DNA of 64,000 nt from positions 1 through 64,000 of the forward strand of contig DASXEH010000084.1 of the NCBI GenBank assembly GCA_036490215.1, in the 5' to 3' direction. Position 1 is the first letter of the stretch, and the number at the start of each line of letters is the position of its first letter. The notes under the pieces are model-generated. The model did no database searches. It saw only the letters and a program-made list of their open reading frames with translations, and was not told the origin of the DNA. The DNA comes from JASHSH01 sp036490215 (GTDB lineage Bacteria > Pseudomonadota > Alphaproteobacteria > Rhodospirillales > Magnetospirillaceae). Position numbers and translations under genes: made by a program. Shown one piece after another: positions 8,911-17,047 of this stretch.

Positions 8911-9432
8911 TCAGCCGTTTTCGGCGGCGATTTTCTTCAAAAGGCGCAGCAACCGCGGCTTATCCGCACCGACGATCGCGTCGAGGCGTTTGTCATGGGC
9001 GCGGGAATCGATCAGCAGAGCATCCAGATATTTTTCGCCTGCCTTGGTCAGCGTCAGGACGACGCTGCGGCGATCATTGGGTGAGGGCTTGCGCGCGACC
9101 AGGCCGCGTTTCTCCAACTCTTGGATTAGCGGTGTGATGGTGGATTTATCACGCGCCATCTCGCGGCTGAGATCCATCTGCGACAGACCAGGATTGTAGC
9201 GCAGCAGCATCAGAGCGGCGAACCAGCCGACCTTGAAATCCTTTTGCTGCGAGTGATGGACGAAAGCGCGATAGGCGGCGTCCTGCGCCTGACGCAGATT
9301 GAAGCCGATGAAGTTCTCGAGGATCCCGCGCTCGATTTCGCGCAGCGGTTTGATCCGGCCGGGCGACTTCGCTTTCAAGGCGAGGCCCGGTGTCTTGCTG
9401 CTGTCTTCGGGAGCTTTATTGGCTTTAGGCAA
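8911..9432 (-). CDS. MarR-family transcriptional regulator
   Basis: A 173-residue winged-helix protein. The recognition region (LSREMARDKSTITPLIQELE) and the wing with the typical DRR turn (PSPNDRRSVVLTLT) are both clear, preceded by a 45-residue basic N-terminal extension. MarR proteins of this type usually repress catabolic operons and are released by aromatic acids. The gene is 81 bp upstream of the VOC-gal operon on the same strand and divergent from the ABC importer, and a strong palindrome lies between it and the importer. It is therefore the likely switch for uptake and breakdown together. Confidence 0.88.
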   Translation of the reverse strand: MPKANKAPEDSSKTPGLALKAKSPGRIKPLREIERGILENFIGFNLRQAQDAAYRAFVHHSQQKDFKVGWFAALMLLRYNPGLSQMDLSREMARDKSTITPLIQELEKRGLVARKPSPNDRRSVVLTLTKAGEKYLDALLIDSRAHDKRLDAIVGADKPRLLRLLKKIAAENG

Positions 9433-9550
9433 AATGGGCCTCGGAACGCGTTTGCGGCAGGATCATAAGCACCGTCCCGAAGGTAAGTTCGAGGCGGTCC
9501 ATATACAACAGTTACTTCGCATTTGCGTTTCCCAACATATTCAAATCGAT

Positions 9551-9583
9551 ACCATAAATAGTTTGATATCCAAACCGTATGGT
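9551..9583. promoter_or_regulatory. candidate MarR operator (palindrome)
   Basis: The core GTTTGATATCCAAAC (9561-9575) is a near-perfect inverted repeat (GTTTG-5-CAAAC). It is flanked by outer arms ACCATA (9551-9556) and TATGGT (9578-9583). The core has the look of known MarR sites (TTTGATATCAAA type) and lies midway in the 280-bp gap between the MarR gene and the divergent transporter genes. Confidence 0.6.
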
Positions 9584-9713
9584 GGTTATCCTGATGATGA
9601 CCTGATCAGCGGCACGCAGAGGCCGATCGGCAGGTCAGGCGGATAGCCCCTTGGGGGCCGATGACAGGGTCGTCGCATCCGCCGGGGGTAACATCGCCAG
9701 GGAGGAATGCCGC

Positions 9714-10997
9714 ATGACAAAACATGGTCTTACGGTCAATCGCCGGCAGGTGCTGAAGGGCGCCGCCGCAGCAGGCTTGGCCACGGCGCCGCTGCTATCG
9801 TTTGGCGGCCCGGCCTTCGCCGTGCCCAAGACGATCAAGCTGGGGTTGGTTATGCCGCAGACCGGGCCGCTCGCCTTCTTCTGCGAGCACATCCCCTTCG
9901 TCATGGAACAGCTCAAGAAGACGATGGATGGCAAGATCGCCATCGGCGGGACGTCTCATCCCTATGAATTCGTCATCAAGGATAGCCAATCGAATCCGAA
10001 CCGCGCCGCCGAGGTGACGCAGGAGCTGATTCTCAAGGACAAGGTCGATCTGATCCTGACCTTTGCGACTCCGGAAACCGTCAATCCGGTCTCCGATCAG
10101 TGCGAATTGGCCGGCATTCCTTGCATCAGTAATGATGCGCCGCTCGAGCCCTACTTCTTCGGCCGCAACGGTGACCCGAAGAAGGGCTTCGATTGGACCT
10201 ATCACTTCTTCTTCAGCGGCGGCGAACTGGCCGAGGCGATGGTGGCGGCTTGGAAGCGTCTGCCGACGAACAAGGTCGTCGGCGGGCTGTGGCCCAACGA
10301 TGGCGACGGTCTGGCCCAATCGAAGGCCTTTCCGCCCTTCTTTGATAAGAACGGCTTCAAAGCCACCGATCCAGGCCGCTTCGACATGCCGGCCAGCAAT
10401 TACAATGCGCAAATCGCCGCGTTCAAATCGGCGGGCGTGGAAATCGTCCAAGGTGTGCTACCGCCGCCCGAGTTCACCACCTTCTGGAACGGTTGCGCCC
10501 AGCAGGGCTACAAGCCGAAGGTTGTCTATGTCGGCAAGGCCTGCGAATTCCCGGCTGCAATCGATCCGCTGGGCGACCGCGCAGTCGGTCTGATGGTCGA
10601 GGTCTGGTGGTCGAAGTTCCACCCGTATCATTCGGGCCTCACCGGCCAGAGCTCGGAGGATTTGGCGGACGAATACGAGAAGACCGCCAATCGCGAATGG
10701 TCGCTGCCGCTCGGTTTCCGCCATGCGCTATTCGAAGTGGCTTTCGACGCTCTGAAGCGTACTCAAGACCTCGACAAAGCCGCCTCGATCCGCGACGCGA
10801 TCAAGACAACCAATTACAAATCGATCGTCGGCACCATCGACTTTAGCAAGGGGCCATTCCCCAATTGCGCCCAAACGCCGCTGGTCGTCGGCCAGTGGAC
10901 CAAGGGCAAGAAATGGCCGCATGAGATGGTGATCGTCGACAACTCGACGACGCCCGAAGTGCCAGTCGGCGGCGAACCGACCCTCCTGCCGTCCTAA
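9714..10997 (+). CDS. ABC transporter periplasmic substrate-binding protein (Peripla_BP_6)
   Basis: A 427-residue type I periplasmic binding protein of the branched-chain amino acid/aromatic acid group. The ATG at 9714 is preferred: GGAGG lies 9 bases upstream, and the N-terminus then reads as a Tat-like signal (NRRQVLKG, then an alanine-rich stretch ending AFA). The mature part begins TIKLGLVMPQTGPLA, as in the LivK family. It is followed by the four other importer genes. Its place between a MarR gene with galBCD and a homogentisate cluster suggests an aromatic or dicarboxylic acid ligand, but the ligand is not readable. Confidence 0.9.
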   Translation: MTKHGLTVNRRQVLKGAAAAGLATAPLLSFGGPAFAVPKTIKLGLVMPQTGPLAFFCEHIPFVMEQLKKTMDGKIAIGGTSHPYEFVIKDSQSNPNRAAEVTQELILKDKVDLILTFATPETVNPVSDQCELAGIPCISNDAPLEPYFFGRNGDPKKGFDWTYHFFFSGGELAEAMVAAWKRLPTNKVVGGLWPNDGDGLAQSKAFPPFFDKNGFKATDPGRFDMPASNYNAQIAAFKSAGVEIVQGVLPPPEFTTFWNGCAQQGYKPKVVYVGKACEFPAAIDPLGDRAVGLMVEVWWSKFHPYHSGLTGQSSEDLADEYEKTANREWSLPLGFRHALFEVAFDALKRTQDLDKAASIRDAIKTTNYKSIVGTIDFSKGPFPNCAQTPLVVGQWTKGKKWPHEMVIVDNSTTPEVPVGGEPTLLPS

Positions 10998-11011
10998 CAG
11001 ATGGATACTTG

Positions 11012-11044
11012 ATCCGGTGGCGTGGCAATGCCGCGCCACCGGAT
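11012..11044 (+). terminator. intercistronic hairpin after the binding-protein gene
   Basis: An 11-bp perfect stem (ATCCGGTGGCG at 11012-11022 with its complement at 11034-11044) and an 11-nt loop lie 14 bases after the stop of the binding-protein gene. The T tract is short. It is probably a partial terminator or RNA stabiliser that keeps the binding protein more abundant than the membrane parts. Confidence 0.6.
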
Positions 11045-11115
11045 TTATCCCACATTCCGCTTTCCGCAATTTGCCCTTAAGATGATCGTCGCTCTCTTCC
11101 GTTTGCGTACCGAGG

Positions 11116-11835
11116 ATGTCCGCGACGATGCTTGAGTTGCAAACGCTGTCCCGTCATTTCGGTGCGCTGCGCGTGATCGACAATCTCAGCCTGCGCGTCG
11201 AAGCAGGCGAGATTCTTGGCGTTCTCGGGCCGAACGGCGCAGGCAAGACAACGCTTTTCAACGTGATCAGCGGCGTGCTGCCGCCATCTGCGGGCAAAGT
11301 TGTCTTTGAGGGTCGCGACGTTTCGAAACTGCGCGCCTGGGACCGTTGCCGCTTGGGCATCGGCCGCACCTATCAGATACCGAAGCCCTTCGGCCATATG
11401 AGCGTCTTCGAGAACGTAATGGTGGCCGCCGTTCATGGCGGGCGCATGGCCATGAGCGAAGCGCGAGCGGAAACGCAAAAAGTGCTCGACTTTACGGGCC
11501 TCACGCATCGTCGCGATCTTCCGGCGAGACAGTTGCCGCTGCTCGATCTCAAGCGCCTCGAACTCGCGAAGGCTTTGGCACAGCGGCCGCGCTTATTGCT
11601 GCTCGATGAGATCGCCGGTGGTCTCACCGACGCCGAGTGCGATGCGCTGCTCGATACGGTGCGCGCGACTCATGCTCATGGCACGACCGTCATCTGGATC
11701 GAGCATGTCATTCATGCGCTGCGCCGTGTCGCAACGCGCATGGCCGTTCTCCATGAGGGCTCGATCCTGGCCAGCGGTACGCCCGACGACGTGTTGGCCA
11801 ATCAGCGCGTCAAAGAAGTGTATCTCGGCCTATGA
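11116..11835 (+). CDS. livG: ABC transporter ATP-binding protein, LivG type
   Basis: A 239-residue ATPase. Walker A is GPNGAGKTT (38-46), and Walker B is LLLLDEIAGGL. The C-terminal stretch after Walker B (TVIWIEHVIHALRRVATRMAVL) is typical of LivG. The ABC signature is odd: where LSxGQ is usual, the sequence reads LPLLDLKRLELAKAL. Its stop overlaps the livF start by 4 bp. Together with LivF it should power import of the substrate of the upstream binding protein. Confidence 0.9.
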   Translation: MSATMLELQTLSRHFGALRVIDNLSLRVEAGEILGVLGPNGAGKTTLFNVISGVLPPSAGKVVFEGRDVSKLRAWDRCRLGIGRTYQIPKPFGHMSVFENVMVAAVHGGRMAMSEARAETQKVLDFTGLTHRRDLPARQLPLLDLKRLELAKALAQRPRLLLLDEIAGGLTDAECDALLDTVRATHAHGTTVIWIEHVIHALRRVATRMAVLHEGSILASGTPDDVLANQRVKEVYLGL

Positions 11836-12533
11836 CAGCATTGCTCGCCATCGAGAAATTGTCGGTCTATCACGGTCCGTTTCGAGCCGTGTCCGAGCTC
11901 GATCTCCATGTCGAAGAAGGTGAAATCGTTTCGATCATCGGCGCCAATGGCGCGGGCAAGTCGTCGCTACTCAATGCGATCATGGGGCAGGTGGGACGGA
12001 TCGAGGGCGCGATCCGGTTTGGCGGCGAGTCCCTGAATGGACTATCGACACCGGCGATCGTTGGACGCGGCGTCGCACTGGTGCCCGAGGGCCGGCGCCT
12101 GTTTCCTTCGCTGACAGTTGAAGAGAATCTGAATATCGGCGTGGATATCGGCCGTAGTGGCAGTTTCCGCCTCGACGACATTTACGGCATGTTCCCGATC
12201 CTCAAGGACAAGCGACGTCAATTGGCGCGGCAGCTTTCGGGCGGGCAACAGCAGATGGTGGCCTTGGGCCGGGCATTGCTCGCGAATCCGCGTTTGTTGC
12301 TCTGCGACGAGATCAGCCTCGGCTTGGCGCCAGTGGTCATCGGCGAACTCTACGAAATTCTGCCGACGATCGCGGCACGAGGCATCGGCATTCTACTGGT
12401 CGAGCAGGATATCGGTCGCTCGCTCGCGGTCGCCGATCGATTTTATTGCCTGCTCGAGGGACATGTGAATCTGTCCGGCCGGCCGGCCGATACCACGCGC
12501 GACGTGGTGATCAGCCATTATTTCGGGGTGTAG
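11832..12533 (+). CDS. livF: ABC transporter ATP-binding protein, LivF type
   Basis: A 233-residue ATPase with intact Walker A (GANGAGKSS, 37-45), signature LSGGQQQMVALGRAL and Walker B LLLCDEISLGLAP. The sequence ends with the LivF-type tail. It is coupled to livG by an ATGA overlap and followed 4 bp later by the permease genes. It probably forms an ATPase pair with the divergent LivG and provides the intact signature motif. Confidence 0.92.
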   Translation: MTALLAIEKLSVYHGPFRAVSELDLHVEEGEIVSIIGANGAGKSSLLNAIMGQVGRIEGAIRFGGESLNGLSTPAIVGRGVALVPEGRRLFPSLTVEENLNIGVDIGRSGSFRLDDIYGMFPILKDKRRQLARQLSGGQQQMVALGRALLANPRLLLCDEISLGLAPVVIGELYEILPTIAARGIGILLVEQDIGRSLAVADRFYCLLEGHVNLSGRPADTTRDVVISHYFGV

Positions 12534-12537
12534 CGAC

Positions 12538-13404
12538 GTGCTTGGTGTGTGGGTCAATCAGATCGTCCAGGGCGTACTGCTCGGCGGGCTCTATGCGCTC
12601 TTCGCTATGGGCCTGTCGCTGTCGGTCGGCATCATGCGTTTCGTGAATATCGCCCATGGCGATCTGATCGTGCTGGTGTCGTTTCTCGTCCTGTCATTGA
12701 CGACGAGTCTCGGCCTCTCGCCGCTGGTAGCGGGACTGATCACGTTGCCGATCGGATTTGTCGGCGGCTATCTCCTGCAACGCTTCCTGCTGCAACGGGT
12801 GCTGGGTCAGGGCGTGCTGCCGATCATTCTTGTCACCTTCGGTCTGTCGATCATCGTGCAGAACGGGCTGCAGGGCGTATATGGCGCCGATACGCGGCTG
12901 GTGCGCAGCGGCGATTTCGCCACCTCTACTGTGATGCTCGGTGGTGGCGTCAATGTGGGTCTGCTGCCGCTGACGATCTTCGTGGCTGCGATTCTGATGG
13001 TCTTCGGCCTCGACCTCGTCCTCTACCGCACGCGTATCGGCGCCCGTATCCGCGCCGTGTCCGACGACGTAGCGGCTGCCAATCTGATCGGCCTGCCATC
13101 GGCGCGGATCTATGCCGTCGCCATGGGCATCGTCGGGCTGACGGTCGCTATCTCGGCCGGTTTCATGGCGGTGTGGACGAATTTCGATCCCACCAGCGGC
13201 CCGAGCCGGTTGATCGTTGCTTTCGAGGCGGTGGTACTCGGTGGCCTTGGCAACCTCTGGGGCACGCTGATCGGCGGCATCATTCTCGGCATCGCGCAGA
13301 CGATCGGGGGACAATTCGACGCCGCCTGGCAGGTGCTGGCCGGGCATCTGGTGTTTCTGACGATTTTCCTGATCCGGCCGCAAGGCCTGTTCCCTAAATA
13401 CTGA
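12538..13404 (+). CDS. livH: ABC transporter permease, LivH type
   Basis: A 288-residue integral membrane protein with about eight hydrophobic segments. It has the LivH hallmark near the N-terminus (LLGGLYALFAMGLSLSVGIM followed by the FVNIAHGD motif) and the C-terminal GGLGNLWGTLIGG segment. The start is GTG, 4 bp after the livF stop. It forms half of the membrane channel with LivM. Confidence 0.92.
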   Translation: MLGVWVNQIVQGVLLGGLYALFAMGLSLSVGIMRFVNIAHGDLIVLVSFLVLSLTTSLGLSPLVAGLITLPIGFVGGYLLQRFLLQRVLGQGVLPIILVTFGLSIIVQNGLQGVYGADTRLVRSGDFATSTVMLGGGVNVGLLPLTIFVAAILMVFGLDLVLYRTRIGARIRAVSDDVAAANLIGLPSARIYAVAMGIVGLTVAISAGFMAVWTNFDPTSGPSRLIVAFEAVVLGGLGNLWGTLIGGIILGIAQTIGGQFDAAWQVLAGHLVFLTIFLIRPQGLFPKY

Positions 13405-13413
13405 GGCAAAGGC

Positions 13414-14436
13414 GTGGCCACGACGACCGTCGCAACAAGACCGGACTTCAAGGCGCTTCTGGTGCCGGGCGGACGCCTTCTGCTGCTGATCGGCCTTGCG
13501 GTTCTTGTGGCCGGCCCTTGGCTCTTCGATCCGCTCCAGATGCAGGTGATGACCCAGTTCCTGTCGATGCTGGTCATGGCGATGATGTGGAATCTGTTGG
13601 CCGGCTATGCCGACATCGTCACCGTTGGCCAGCATGGCATCGTCGGCATCGGCGCCTACGCGTTCTTCGGTTTCGCCGTGCTGGCCCATTTCGATCCATA
13701 CCTGTCCATATTCATGGGTGGCGTGACCGCGCTGATTTTCGCGCTGCCGATCATGCTGATCATCTTCCGTTTGCGCGCGGCCTATCTCGCGGTGGGAAGT
13801 TGGGTGGTGGCCGAGGCGTTGATGCTGGGCGCGGGCAAGCTCTCGGCCTTCGGCGGCGGTTCGGGCATCAGCATGCCCGTTTCGGTGGTCAAACAGTTCG
13901 GCGCGCAAGCAGCGGCACGCAGCGAGACGATCTACTGGATGGCATTCGGCCTGGCGCTGCTCGCTTTCGTCTCGACTTATTTCCTGATGCGCTCGCCAAT
14001 CGGGTTGGGGCTGACGGCCATGCGCGACAATGAAGAGGGAGCCGGCGCGGTGGGGGTCAATCTGGTTCGCGCCCGGGTGCTGAGCTTCCTCTGGACGGCG
14101 CCGTTCCTGGGTCTGGCTGGGGCCATTGTCACGCTGCAGAAGCTGCGCGTGGCTCCGCCGGCTTCGTTCAGCATCACCGACTGGACCGTCTATATCATCT
14201 TCATCGTGGTCATCGGCGGAATCGGCAGCTTCGAAGGGCCGATCATCGGCACCATCGTTTTCTTCATCATGCGCGAATACCTGGCTGAGATCGGCGTCTG
14301 GCATTTCATTATTCTCGGCGTGCTGTCGATCGGCGTGATCCTGATCGAGCCGCGCGGATTGTGGGGATTGCTGCGTCGCGTCGTGCCGGGCGATCTCATC
14401 CCGATCACCTACGGCTCGACCGACAAACGGCCCTAA
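13414..14436 (+). CDS. livM: ABC transporter permease, LivM type
   Basis: A 340-residue membrane protein, about nine hydrophobic segments. The LivM-type motifs are LAGYADIVTVGQHGIVGIGA near residue 65 and GGIGSFEGPIIGT near residue 270. The start is GTG, 9 bp after livH. It completes the five-gene importer (binding protein, two ATPases, two permeases). Confidence 0.92.
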   Translation: MATTTVATRPDFKALLVPGGRLLLLIGLAVLVAGPWLFDPLQMQVMTQFLSMLVMAMMWNLLAGYADIVTVGQHGIVGIGAYAFFGFAVLAHFDPYLSIFMGGVTALIFALPIMLIIFRLRAAYLAVGSWVVAEALMLGAGKLSAFGGGSGISMPVSVVKQFGAQAAARSETIYWMAFGLALLAFVSTYFLMRSPIGLGLTAMRDNEEGAGAVGVNLVRARVLSFLWTAPFLGLAGAIVTLQKLRVAPPASFSITDWTVYIIFIVVIGGIGSFEGPIIGTIVFFIMREYLAEIGVWHFIILGVLSIGVILIEPRGLWGLLRRVVPGDLIPITYGSTDKRP

Positions 14437-14570
14437 ATCCTCGCCTGCCGAGCGCCGGAACCCTTCGCTGTCGCCTACGTCCTTTCGCCCCTATAGTGGC
14501 TGGAGTCCTATGCGGGAGCCGTCCATGGCACCATATTAGGGGGTCGGGACGAGTAAGAGGGTTGGGTTTG

Positions 14571-15074
14571 ATGCCTGAGGGCGAATCAGTCGTCGATTCG
14601 GAGCGTTTCAAGGCGGCGTTGCGGTTGTTGCCTGAGCCAGTGGCCATCGTCACAACGAATCACGACGGGCATAAACACGGCATGACGGCGACAGCTTTTG
14701 CCAGCGTCAGTGCCGAGCCGCCCCAGATTCTGGTCTGCGTCAACCAGCGGGCGACCTCCTGGGGGTTGATCCGCGACTCGGGCAAGTTTGCCGTCAACTT
14801 CCTGCCAGCCAAGCTTTCGCAACTCGCCCACCACTTCTCCAAGACCGCGGATAACAAGATCGATGCGTTTGATCCGTCCTTGTGGAAGACACTCGAATCG
14901 GGTGCACCCATTCTTCAGGACGCTGTCAGCGCGCTCGACTGTGTGCTGGAGCAGCAGCAGCTGAGTGGCACCCATCTGATTTTGGTCGGGCGGGTGGTCG
15001 GCATCTGGTTAGGCGGCGGTGACGATACGTTGCTATACTGTGCCGGCGCCTTCGGGCAGTTTCGCAAAGACTGA
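14571..15074 (+). CDS. flavin reductase-like protein (HpaC family)
   Basis: A 167-residue split-barrel FMN-binding protein. FKAALRLLPEPVAIVTT and the later GMTATAFASVSAEPP are the family hallmarks. Such proteins reduce FMN or FAD with NAD(P)H for a partner monooxygenase. The frame is open further upstream, but the ATG at 14571 fits the family start. It lies 12 bp ahead of maiA and so is probably cotranscribed with the homogentisate genes. No oxygenase partner is encoded in the window, so the partner is unknown. Confidence 0.85.
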   Translation: MPEGESVVDSERFKAALRLLPEPVAIVTTNHDGHKHGMTATAFASVSAEPPQILVCVNQRATSWGLIRDSGKFAVNFLPAKLSQLAHHFSKTADNKIDAFDPSLWKTLESGAPILQDAVSALDCVLEQQQLSGTHLILVGRVVGIWLGGGDDTLLYCAGAFGQFRKD

Positions 15075-15086
15075 CGGAGCCGGAAA

Positions 15087-15725
15087 ATGAGGCTCTACGA
15101 CTATTACCGTTCCTCGGCTGCGTATCGCGTGCGAATCGCGCTCAATCTGAAGGGCGTGGATTACGATTCGACCGAAGTTCATATGCTACGCGACGGCGGC
15201 GAGCATCTGAAACCGGCCTATCAGGCCGTCAATCCACAGCGCCGGCTGCCGTCGCTCGAACTCGAGGACGGCACGATCCTGACCCAGTCGCTGGCCATTC
15301 TCGAATGGCTCGAGGAAGCCTATCCCCAGCCACCATTGCTGCCGGGTACGGCACTGCAACGAGCGCGCATCCGCGCTGTCACCAATGTTGTCATCGCCGA
15401 TATCCATCCGGTCAACAATTCAGGCCTGCAGACGCGGTTGCGCGAACAATTCGGCGCCGACGATGCGGCGATCAACGCTTGGTATGCCTATTGGATCACA
15501 AGCGGTTTCGAGGCCATCGAATCGCTGATCGATACCGTGGGGCCGTTTTGCTTCGGCGACCGGCCGTGTCTCGCCGATGTCGTGTTGGTGCCGCAGGTCT
15601 TCAACGCGCGCCGATTCAACGTACCGCTCGACAAGTTTCCCAAGATCGTTCGCGCTGATGCCGCCTGCAATGCGATCAGCGCTTTCAAGAAAGCGCATCC
15701 GGACATCGTTAATCCGGCCAAGTAA
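15087..15725 (+). CDS. maiA: maleylacetoacetate isomerase (zeta-class GST)
   Basis: A 212-residue glutathione-S-transferase-fold enzyme. The zeta-class active site SSAAYRVRIAL is near the N-terminus, and the QSLAILEWLEE glutathione-site helix lies at about residue 70. It isomerises maleylacetoacetate to fumarylacetoacetate with glutathione as cofactor, the second step after homogentisate ring opening. It is followed 20 bp later by hmgA, with fahA next, which supports the assignment. Confidence 0.93.
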   Translation: MRLYDYYRSSAAYRVRIALNLKGVDYDSTEVHMLRDGGEHLKPAYQAVNPQRRLPSLELEDGTILTQSLAILEWLEEAYPQPPLLPGTALQRARIRAVTNVVIADIHPVNNSGLQTRLREQFGADDAAINAWYAYWITSGFEAIESLIDTVGPFCFGDRPCLADVVLVPQVFNARRFNVPLDKFPKIVRADAACNAISAFKKAHPDIVNPAK

Positions 15726-15745
15726 AAAATTCAGGGAGGCAGACC

Positions 15746-17047
15746 ATGAACGTCACCTCGAAGACGGCTGACTCAAAGACGGCGCCACTCGATTACCTGA
15801 CCGGCTTCGGCAATGAATTCGCCAGCGAGGCCGTTCCGGGTGCGTTGCCCGAGGGCCGCAACGCGCCGCAGCGCCCACCGCTCGGCCTTTACACCGAGCA
15901 GTTCTCCGGCACGGCCTTCACCATGCCGCGCAACGAACAGCGGCGGACTTGGTTCTATCGCATCCGTCCCTCGGCAGCGCATCCCAAGTTCAAACAGATA
16001 GAGCAGGGAGCGTTGGCAGGCCCGCTGGCGGCGCCCAATCCTAATCGTCTGCGCTGGGATCCGTTCGCGTTGCCGACGAAGCCAACGGATTTCGTCGCGG
16101 GACTCGCAACCGTTGCCGCCAATTCCGGCATGTCGGTCCATGTCTACGCCGCCAATCGATCGATGGACCGGGTCTTCTATGATGCCGATGGCGAGCTGCT
16201 GATCGTGCCGCAGTTGGGACGCTTACTGATTGCCACCGAATGCGGTCGGATCGAGCTCGCACCGCGCGAGATTGCCTTGATCCCACGCGGGCTCAAATTT
16301 CGCGTCGAGCTGCTGGACAAGGAAGCGCGCGGCTATATCTGCGAGAATCACGGCGCGCCGTTTCGGCTTCCGGATCTGGGCGCGATAGGATCGAACGGGC
16401 TGGCCAATCCGCGTGACTTCCAGACACCGGTCGCGTGGTTCGAAGACCGCGATGAGCCGGTCGAATTGGTGCAGAAATTCCAAGATACGCTGTGGTCGAT
16501 GACGCTCGATCATTCGCCGCTCGACGTGGTCGCCTGGCACGGTACGAATGCGCCCTGCAAATACGATCTGGCGCGCTTCAACACGATCGGCTCGATCAGC
16601 TTCGACCATCCCGACCCGTCAATCTTCACGGTGCTGACCTCACCGACATCGGTCGCGGGTATGGCAAATGTCGATTTCGTGATCTTCCCGCCGCGCTGGC
16701 TGGTGAGCGAAAATACATTCCGTCCGCCGTGGTTCCACCGCAATGTAATGAATGAACTGATGGGCCTGATTCACGGCCAGTACGACGCCAAGGCCGAAGG
16801 GTTTTTGCCCGGTGGGATCTCGCTTCACAATTGCATGAGCGCCCACGGACCCGATGCCAATACGACGCAGCGTGCGATGGCGGCCGACCTTAAGCCGCAG
16901 AAGATCGAGGACACGATGGCGTTCATGTTCGAAAGCAGTGCCGTGATCCGCCCGACTAAGCTGGCGATGGATTCGCCGCATCTGCAAACTGATTACGACG
17001 CCTGCTGGAAAGGATTGCCGAAATTGTTCAAGGACCCGACGACGTGA
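15746..17047 (+). CDS. hmgA: homogentisate 1,2-dioxygenase
   Basis: A 433-residue protein with full-length family features: N-terminal LTGFGNEFASEA, ALPEGRNAPQ, and the iron-site region near the C-terminus (WFHRNVMNELMGL, then SLHNCMSAHGPD). It opens the homogentisate ring to maleylacetoacetate using Fe(II) and O2, in tyrosine and phenylalanine breakdown. A GGGAGG-type ribosome site (CAGGGAGGC) precedes the ATG. Its stop overlaps the fahA GTG start by 4 bp. Confidence 0.96.
   Translation: MNVTSKTADSKTAPLDYLTGFGNEFASEAVPGALPEGRNAPQRPPLGLYTEQFSGTAFTMPRNEQRRTWFYRIRPSAAHPKFKQIEQGALAGPLAAPNPNRLRWDPFALPTKPTDFVAGLATVAANSGMSVHVYAANRSMDRVFYDADGELLIVPQLGRLLIATECGRIELAPREIALIPRGLKFRVELLDKEARGYICENHGAPFRLPDLGAIGSNGLANPRDFQTPVAWFEDRDEPVELVQKFQDTLWSMTLDHSPLDVVAWHGTNAPCKYDLARFNTIGSISFDHPDPSIFTVLTSPTSVAGMANVDFVIFPPRWLVSENTFRPPWFHRNVMNELMGLIHGQYDAKAEGFLPGGISLHNCMSAHGPDANTTQRAMAADLKPQKIEDTMAFMFESSAVIRPTKLAMDSPHLQTDYDACWKGLPKLFKDPTT

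Noticed and set aside
12694..14304. 536-codon minus-strand frame opposite livH and livM
   Set aside because: The translation is Arg/His/Gln-rich with no hydrophobic core, and both plus-strand permeases are beyond doubt.
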